From contig DDIR01000143.1 in the NCBI GenBank assembly GCA_002338715.1, positions 139,660-177,376 of the forward strand: 37,717 nt of DNA, given 5' to 3'. Each line of letters begins with the position of its first letter. Position 1 is the stretch's first letter. Positions 33,554 to 37,717 of this stretch are shown piece after piece. Under the pieces are notes generated by a model, which searched no databases, was not told the origin of the DNA, and saw only the letters and a list, made by a program, of their open reading frames with translations. A program made the translations under genes and the position numbers. The DNA is from Phycisphaerales bacterium UBA1845. GTDB lineage: Bacteria > Planctomycetota > Phycisphaerae > UBA1845.

Positions 33554-36097
33554 TTATGGTTCGGCATGCGTCAGGATGATGGGATCGGGCGTCAACGTTT
33601 CGACCTCAAGCGGCGTCACGGTGACTGCGACATCCGACGGTGTTGCATTCGTGACCATTTGATCGAGGTCGTAGTTCTCAAACGAACCGGCTTCGCTGGT
33701 GCTCTTTATGGGGCTGTCGAAATCGTAATCAATGGTGCCAGTCTCTGACACTTTTTGAATCCAGACGTCGGAGAATGACTCGCCAAACGAATCGGAACTT
33801 GCGAGGAAGATGTAGCCCTCATCTTCGGTGACGGCAATCGGTGTCGAGACGGCTGCGTACTGGATCGTTCCGCCCGCCTTCTCGCGGCCCGGCCCGCCGT
33901 AGGTCGTTGTCCAAAGCACTTCCAATTCCGGTGTCAGGCGAATCACCCACAGATCCGAGTCGTTGCCAAGCCCCGCGTTTCCGGCGATGATCAAACCATC
34001 GTCAGGAGTCCCAAGTCCAAAATACGCTTCTTCGTAGTAAGTGCCCGAATCGTAGGTCGTCGAACTCAGAAGCAGTCCGCTTCCGCTTAACTTGGCGACC
34101 AGCGCGTTGTTGCTCGTGCGACCGACAATCTTGTAATTGCCTTCACTATCGGCGACAACGCTGTGCATCCATTGATTCCCACCCGAGGCTCCGTCGAACA
34201 CGTACTGCCAGATTGGGTTACCGCTGGTGTCGAACTTGACGACGTTGAACCCCGTATTGGAAACACCGTAGGAATTCGTCGGGCCTGTCGCGACCAGGTT
34301 GCCGTCTGGGTCGACGGCTATCCCGTCAATCTGATCGCTCCTATCACCACCGATGCGGTTTGCCCACAAGACCTGCCCGTCCTGATCGAATGCAGCAAGG
34401 AACATGTCGCCTGATGGACCAAAATCATACATACCGCCAACGATGAAGTTGCCGTCGACTTCGACAAGGGTGTGGCCGCCAATTGATTCTTCTGAGGCGT
34501 ACTCATTGGCCCAAATCACATCGCCATTGTCGTCGACGTGAACGAGGATGATTTCATCAATGCCCGATCCGACGTCGCTGCAAAGAAAAACGTATCCACC
34601 AGCAGGATGTGGAACGATCGCAATCGCCTGGTTGATGTCGTCGTACGCCTGCTGCCAACTGATTTGTCCGAGCTTGTCGAGTTTGATCAGCCATGCGTCG
34701 CGCGTTCCGCCTGAAAAAGATGACGTTCCACCGGCAAACAGGCTGCCGCCGTCGGGTGTACCCATGACGGCCAACGGGTTTTCGGTGTTGTCGAAGTCGG
34801 CTGACCCTTGGAACGTGCGCGACCATGCCACGACCTGCGAACCGCCAGCCGGCGCCGGACCGCCCGCGTTTCCTAAATCGATTGACGCCGTGATCGGATC
34901 GGTCTCGTAATCTGCGATGGTGATGTCGAAAACTCGCACGAACACGCCCGCAAGCGCTTCCGCCCCCGCACTGAGCCTCCACCACGGATTGGCAGAAGCG
35001 TCGACCTCACCCTTTACAAAACCGCGAAGTTCACCGTAAACCCCCGCGATGCCATATGCGGCTAACTCAGCCCGCGGACCTGCCCACACTTTCGCCGAAC
35101 CCTTCGCACCGTCGCGAAAACTCGGCGCGTCAAAATCGGCATTGCTGTCGAATTCCGACACGGGGCTGAATCCGCCGTTTTGATACCCGAATCCGACGCG
35201 CACCGATGCATCGGATTGTATTCCGGTCGTTAGATCAGCCGTCACCGTCCCATTCACGCCGACGCGAAAGACGATGCGCGGAACGAGCACGACCGGTACG
35301 GGACCGATTGAAAACGTGATCGGCGTTAACTCGATGGTTTCGAGAATTTCCGTTTCAGCGAAGGTGGCTTCCCGCCCAGCCGACACGCGAATGCCCGCTT
35401 GTTGATCGGAACCGATCTCGAACGTGAGCTTCTGCAAACTGAAGCCGCTGATTTCGATGTCGAAGCCCATGGTGGGGACGAATGAAAAGTTGCCGTCCAG
35501 CCAGACGCGGTCCTCTCGTGTCGCTGGATTGCCATCGGCGTCATAGAGTTCGTAATCGTTGAATGCAAAGACAAGTCCCACGCCACCGGCGAGTCGCTGG
35601 ACCTTCGCCGAGAAGCCATCGCGATGCCGGCTTGTGCGCGTGACGATCTGGTCTTCGGTGAGGGTAATCTCTTCGCTGAGCGAACCTTGTTCGATCGCCT
35701 CGGTGAGCGTGGCTTGATCCGTGTTGACCGTCACCATGCCGCCGTCGCGTTCGACGCCCGTCACCTTTCGCAACAACCCGTAAGGCAACATCTCGCCATG
35801 CGTCCCACACACGAGAACATCGTCCGAGTTCAGTTGCGACAGTGTGGACGTCTCTTGATTGAAGACGAGTTTCGATAAATCCGCGTCGATCGACTCAATC
35901 GCATCAAGGTCAGCCGACGACAGGAACTTGGTGGTCTTGGGAATGATGACGTCACCATCTGAGCCATTGCGACCGCCGTCGCCGCTACTCGGCGCGGTGC
36001 AACCACCTGAAATCCAAATGCCAATCACAGGAAGGACCGCAGCAAACCAGTATTTCGCTGCACCGATTCCCCATCGATTCGATCGTGTACGCCGCAT
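33554..36097 (-). CDS. Large exported lipoprotein with C-terminal beta-propeller-like repeats
   Basis: The 847-residue protein has a signal peptide with an SGGC lipobox near residue 33. Residues of about 50-420 form an uncharacterised beta-rich region. From about 430 there are repeats of the type WLIKLDKLGQISWQQAY, ILVHVDDNGDVIWANEY, FLAAFDQDGQVLWANRI, NVVKFDTSGNPIWQYVF and WVIRLTPELEVLWTTTY. Each is roughly 45-60 residues apart. These resemble the SBBP/PQQ-like propeller blades found in secreted proteins of large-genome bacteria. No catalytic motif is seen. A surface binding or structural role is inference. It lies 57 bases upstream of the DUF3592-like gene on the same strand. Confidence 0.74.
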   Translation of the reverse strand: MRRTRSNRWGIGAAKYWFAAVLPVIGIWISGGCTAPSSGDGGRNGSDGDVIIPKTTKFLSSADLDAIESIDADLSKLVFNQETSTLSQLNSDDVLVCGTHGEMLPYGLLRKVTGVERDGGMVTVNTDQATLTEAIEQGSLSEEITLTEDQIVTRTSRHRDGFSAKVQRLAGGVGLVFAFNDYELYDADGNPATREDRVWLDGNFSFVPTMGFDIEISGFSLQKLTFEIGSDQQAGIRVSAGREATFAETEILETIELTPITFSIGPVPVVLVPRIVFRVGVNGTVTADLTTGIQSDASVRVGFGYQNGGFSPVSEFDSNADFDAPSFRDGAKGSAKVWAGPRAELAAYGIAGVYGELRGFVKGEVDASANPWWRLSAGAEALAGVFVRVFDITIADYETDPITASIDLGNAGGPAPAGGSQVVAWSRTFQGSADFDNTENPLAVMGTPDGGSLFAGGTSSFSGGTRDAWLIKLDKLGQISWQQAYDDINQAIAIVPHPAGGYVFLCSDVGSGIDEIILVHVDDNGDVIWANEYASEESIGGHTLVEVDGNFIVGGMYDFGPSGDMFLAAFDQDGQVLWANRIGGDRSDQIDGIAVDPDGNLVATGPTNSYGVSNTGFNVVKFDTSGNPIWQYVFDGASGGNQWMHSVVADSEGNYKIVGRTSNNALVAKLSGSGLLLSSTTYDSGTYYEEAYFGLGTPDDGLIIAGNAGLGNDSDLWVIRLTPELEVLWTTTYGGPGREKAGGTIQYAAVSTPIAVTEDEGYIFLASSDSFGESFSDVWIQKVSETGTIDYDFDSPIKSTSEAGSFENYDLDQMVTNATPSDVAVTVTPLEVETLTPDPIILTHAEP

Positions 36098-36383
36098 GTC
36101 AATCTGCCCCCAAAACTGGCCCCCGGACCCGATTGCTGAAGGCTTGAATTATGTCAAAACGATGCGTGTCCGTCTATTCGAATCTGATTCAACGCCGTTT
36201 GCGGGTACTCGGGACGACGAATGGAACGGCATGGATCCGCGATGAACTTCGCGCGCAAGACGGCTATGCGACATTTCGGGAGTTGGTATTGGGTGAATTC
36301 TTGCTCGCGTATTGACGAAGGAATCGGAGCAGCAAACGCAAAGTTTGCGGTGTCGTGCGATCAGTCCACAAGCACGCAGCGCA

Positions 36384-37298
36384 TTAGTCGACATCCAGTC
36401 CGTAGGCCCAAGGTGAACCAGTGGTATATTTCCAGCCGACCTTGGGTTCGACCACGTCGCGTTTTTCGGTGCAGATATATCGCACCTCGGCATCGCACGA
36501 ACTATCGCTCACATGCAGAACCTTGGCGCGATTGCCCAGTCGTGCGACATCTGGTGCGTAGAGTTCAAACTCCATTCCCGGGAGCACTTTGTTTTTGCTC
36601 CCCACATTGAGCTTCACCTTGGCCGTAACGGTTGTGATTCCGTACTTGGACGTGGTTGAAGTCGTTTCACCCACCTCGATGATCTGGGCTTTGATCGCGT
36701 CGGCTGGCATGTATTGCTTATGAAAATCGTCAACCGAGGGCATGCCGTCAACAGGCTTTGATTCGTCGCCCCGTCTTAAGAAGTAAAATCCATGCGCACC
36801 TTCGCGCGGTTCCCGTCCAGAATTCACTGAATTGCAAAAACCAATAACGCGGTCGGGTTCAATTAAATAGTGCCGCTCTCCCCATGCGATTGGCACAAAC
36901 TCTGGCGACACCCCCTGAAAGCCTATTTCGTCGTTGACAAACTCAAAGGTTAGTTGAATCGTCCCCTGGTCAGTGAAAGTCACGTCCCCATAGTTGCGAT
37001 CGTAAACCCCCATGCATCCTGTCCAAACGAAAACGAATCCGTTGGAGGGTGCCATCGTGAGCGATGCGTTTACGCCAAGTCCGTCACCGTGGTAATAACT
37101 GCCTGCCCACTCGTGGTTGGGAAGTGATTCGATTTCATGTTGGATGCGTTCGTGGCGATCGTTCCATTCGGATTTTGTCGCTTCGGAGAGTTTCTTGTCG
37201 CGCTGCGAATCTCTGCCACCTGATTCCTGTGCGTTGGCGACGACCGGAAAACCAAAGCTGGCAAAAAGTATGCCGCAAATGCAGATGATGCGTTTCAT
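36384..37298 (-). CDS. Exported protein of unknown function
   Basis: The 304-residue protein has a clear signal peptide (about 1-23, ending VVANA) followed by a charged helix with HERIQHEIESLPNHEW. A beta-rich region contains the segments GSYYHGDGLGVNASLTMAP and FVFVWTGCMGVYDRNYGDV. Near residue 235 the segment VLPGMEFELYAPDV resembles a small beta-barrel. Four Cys occur in the mature part. No family is recognised. It is probably periplasmic. Codon use matches the neighbours. Confidence 0.65.
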   Translation of the reverse strand: MKRIICICGILFASFGFPVVANAQESGGRDSQRDKKLSEATKSEWNDRHERIQHEIESLPNHEWAGSYYHGDGLGVNASLTMAPSNGFVFVWTGCMGVYDRNYGDVTFTDQGTIQLTFEFVNDEIGFQGVSPEFVPIAWGERHYLIEPDRVIGFCNSVNSGREPREGAHGFYFLRRGDESKPVDGMPSVDDFHKQYMPADAIKAQIIEVGETTSTTSKYGITTVTAKVKLNVGSKNKVLPGMEFELYAPDVARLGNRAKVLHVSDSSCDAEVRYICTEKRDVVEPKVGWKYTTGSPWAYGLDVD

Positions 37299-37692
37299 GG
37301 CATTTTCTCCGGAGTTGAGATCATCAGGTTCTACGCCGCCTGTCGATGCAAGTTCGGCGGACCCGATTCAGTTGGGTCGCAAGTGCCGTCCGCCCTTCTT
37401 ACACCAACGGCAAGGACGGGATGCAGATCGTGAAACCCGCACGCGGCCGCCGACTCGACGCGATCGCCAGGGCCCGATTCTGCCACTCAAGTTGAAGTTT
37501 TCAGATGGCCAGCCCTGCGTCGACTCATCCATTCTGAATCGACAGGCGTGGATTTCAATCGGGAATTTCGAGAATTGGCGGATTTCAGAAGGTCAATTCG
37601 TGCGGAGATTCATGCGAACAAGAACTGATTGGTGGTCCCAGGGTCCGGCATTGTTGCGACAGCCCGATTCCTTGGTAATCTTTCCGGCTGCA
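37299..37692 (+). other. Intergenic region before the tRNA, with a hairpin and a candidate tRNA promoter
   Basis: No gene is seen. Arms GGCGGAC (37357-37363) and GTCCGCC (37388-37394) form a stem with an inner GACCC/GGGTC pair, followed by CTTCTT; it could end a transcript. A TTGCGA (37654-37659) and TAATCT (37676-37681) pair, 16 bases apart, sits 11 bases before the tRNA and is a plausible promoter for it. Confidence 0.45.
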
Positions 37693-37717
37693 GCGCCCGT
37701 AGCTCAGTTGGATAGAG
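37693..37717 (+). tRNA. 5' end of a tRNA, probably tRNA-Arg (cut by window edge)
   Basis: The last 25 bases begin GCGCCCG (acceptor 5' strand) followed by TAGCTCAGTTGGATAGAG, the D-arm consensus of bacterial tRNAs. GCGCCCGTAGCTCAG is typical of tRNA-Arg. The anticodon lies outside the window, so the identity is provisional. Confidence 0.8.

Overview
The window looks like chromosomal DNA of a planctomycete-type bacterium (Planctomycetota, possibly Phycisphaerae-like). This is inferred from gene content, not from a marker gene. The pointers are: a short membrane protein ending in a CxxCGYDLRG...CPECG ribbon; a prepilin-like protein with an FTLVELLVV leader and a C-terminal FDGHA motif; several large Asp/Gly-rich exported lipoproteins; a BlaI/M56 pair; and an SPFH plus zinc-ribbon operon. 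GC is moderately high throughout, except for one clearly AT-richer gene at 10105-11475.

Layout. 1-4386 (+) is a housekeeping run: a PgpH-type c-di-AMP phosphodiesterase cut by the left edge, YbeY, a degenerate nitrilase-fold protein and a CorC/HlyC-type CBS membrane protein. 4408-5916 (-) is an exported lipoprotein. 6116-8223 (-) is leuC-leuD. 8404-10073 (+) is a sugar-type formyltransferase overlapping a PIG-L deacetylase. 10105-11475 (-) is an AT-rich accessory gene with a HEPN-like RNxxxH motif. 11590-14590 (-) is a three-gene SPFH/zinc-ribbon operon like Bacillus ydjI-ydjH-ydjG. 14841-17014 (-) is pgi with a small upstream partner. 17101-21816 (-) is a tight operon of two exported TldD/PmbA paralogues, one with and one without the metal site, followed by a LivJ-type binding lipoprotein.

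22013-25931 (+) carries a phosphodiester glycosidase, a prepilin-like protein, an SGNH hydrolase and a zinc-ribbon membrane protein. 26104-29322 (-) carries a GGGDN-repeat lipoprotein and a DigH-like glycosyl hydrolase. 29610-31981 (-) is a blaI-blaR1-type pair whose sensor carries EF hands instead of a penicillin-binding domain. 32102-37298 (-) holds a DUF3592-like membrane protein and two exported proteins of unknown function. A tRNA, probably tRNA-Arg, begins at 37693 and runs off the right edge.

The observations most worth following are: the exported active/inactive TldD-TldE-like pair with its binding protein; the EF-hand M56 antirepressor with a visible BlaI-type operator; the deacetylase/formyltransferase pair; and the isolated AT-rich HEPN-like gene. 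No CRISPR array, transposase, integrase or complete rRNA/tRNA gene was seen.
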